From: Clostridia bacterium
Lineage (GTDB): Bacteria; Bacillota_A; Clostridia; Christensenellales; Aristaeellaceae
DNA: 5,576 nt
Direction: 5' to 3'
NCBI GenBank assembly: GCA_017412025.1
Contig: JAFQOY010000078.1
Coordinates: 1 to 5,576, forward strand
Shown: positions 5,514 to 5,576 of the stretch, piece after piece
How the letters are laid out: each line of letters starts with the position of its first letter
Numbering within the stretch: the stretch's first letter is position 1
Program-made: the position numbers and the translations under genes
Notes under the pieces: model-generated
What the model was told of the DNA's origin: nothing
Seen by the model: only the letters and a program-made list of their open reading frames with translations
Database searches by the model: none

Positions 5514-5576
5514 TCACTTATTCATCTGGACATTCCACGGCAGCAGTAACTGCACATCCTGTTTCAGATCCATTGC
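5514..5576 (-). CDS. C-terminal end of an unidentified protein (5' part outside window)
   Basis: The last 20 codons before TGA (5516-5514) read AMDLKQDVQLLLPWNVQMNK. A strong terminator follows after 9 bases, the main reason to think this is a real gene end. The tail is too short to assign a family. An internal ATG would give a 19-residue peptide, but no ribosome binding site can be judged because the edge is reached. Confidence 0.45.
   Translation of the reverse strand, partial: AMDLKQDVQLLLPWNVQMNK

Overview
The window looks like part of a chromosome from a Bacillota member, probably a Clostridia-type anaerobe. This is an inference from strong AAGGAG ribosome binding sites, moderately GC-rich genes with AT-rich control regions, a TP-rich wall-type linker with Cna_B/SpaA-like repeats, and a small XRE regulator. 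The species cannot be named from the sequence.

Layout: all confident genes lie on the minus strand and read from right to left. From the right edge there is the last 20 codons of an unidentified gene, a strong bidirectional hairpin terminator, and an AT-rich stretch of about 560 bases. That stretch holds a decayed plus-strand reading frame, a nested hairpin cluster and a promoter/operator region. Next come a 102-residue XRE-type repressor and then three tightly spaced genes that look like one transcription unit. (1) An HD-GYP domain fused to a monotopic phosphoglycosyl transferase. (2) A four-helix MotA/TolQ/ExbB-type proton-channel subunit fused to a C-terminal EAL domain. (3) A protein with a MotB/ExbD-like N-terminal helix carrying one Asp, followed by an acidic/Gly/TP-rich linker and four Ig-like (Cna_B/SpaA-type) domains. 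It is still open where the window ends.

How they may work together (inference): genes 2 and 3 form a stator-like pair. The MotA-like partner carries a degenerate EAL domain, probably a c-di-GMP sensor, in the cytoplasm. The MotB-like partner carries a wall-crossing adhesin-like stalk instead of the usual OmpA peptidoglycan-binding domain in the part seen. Gene 1 links a cyclic-dinucleotide-type HD domain to the first membrane step of surface glycan synthesis. Together they suggest a c-di-GMP-tuned, proton-driven cell-surface apparatus coupled to glycan production. This is not a flagellar stator and not a standard Ton/Tol system. Gene order and shared themes support this, but function is not shown by sequence alone.
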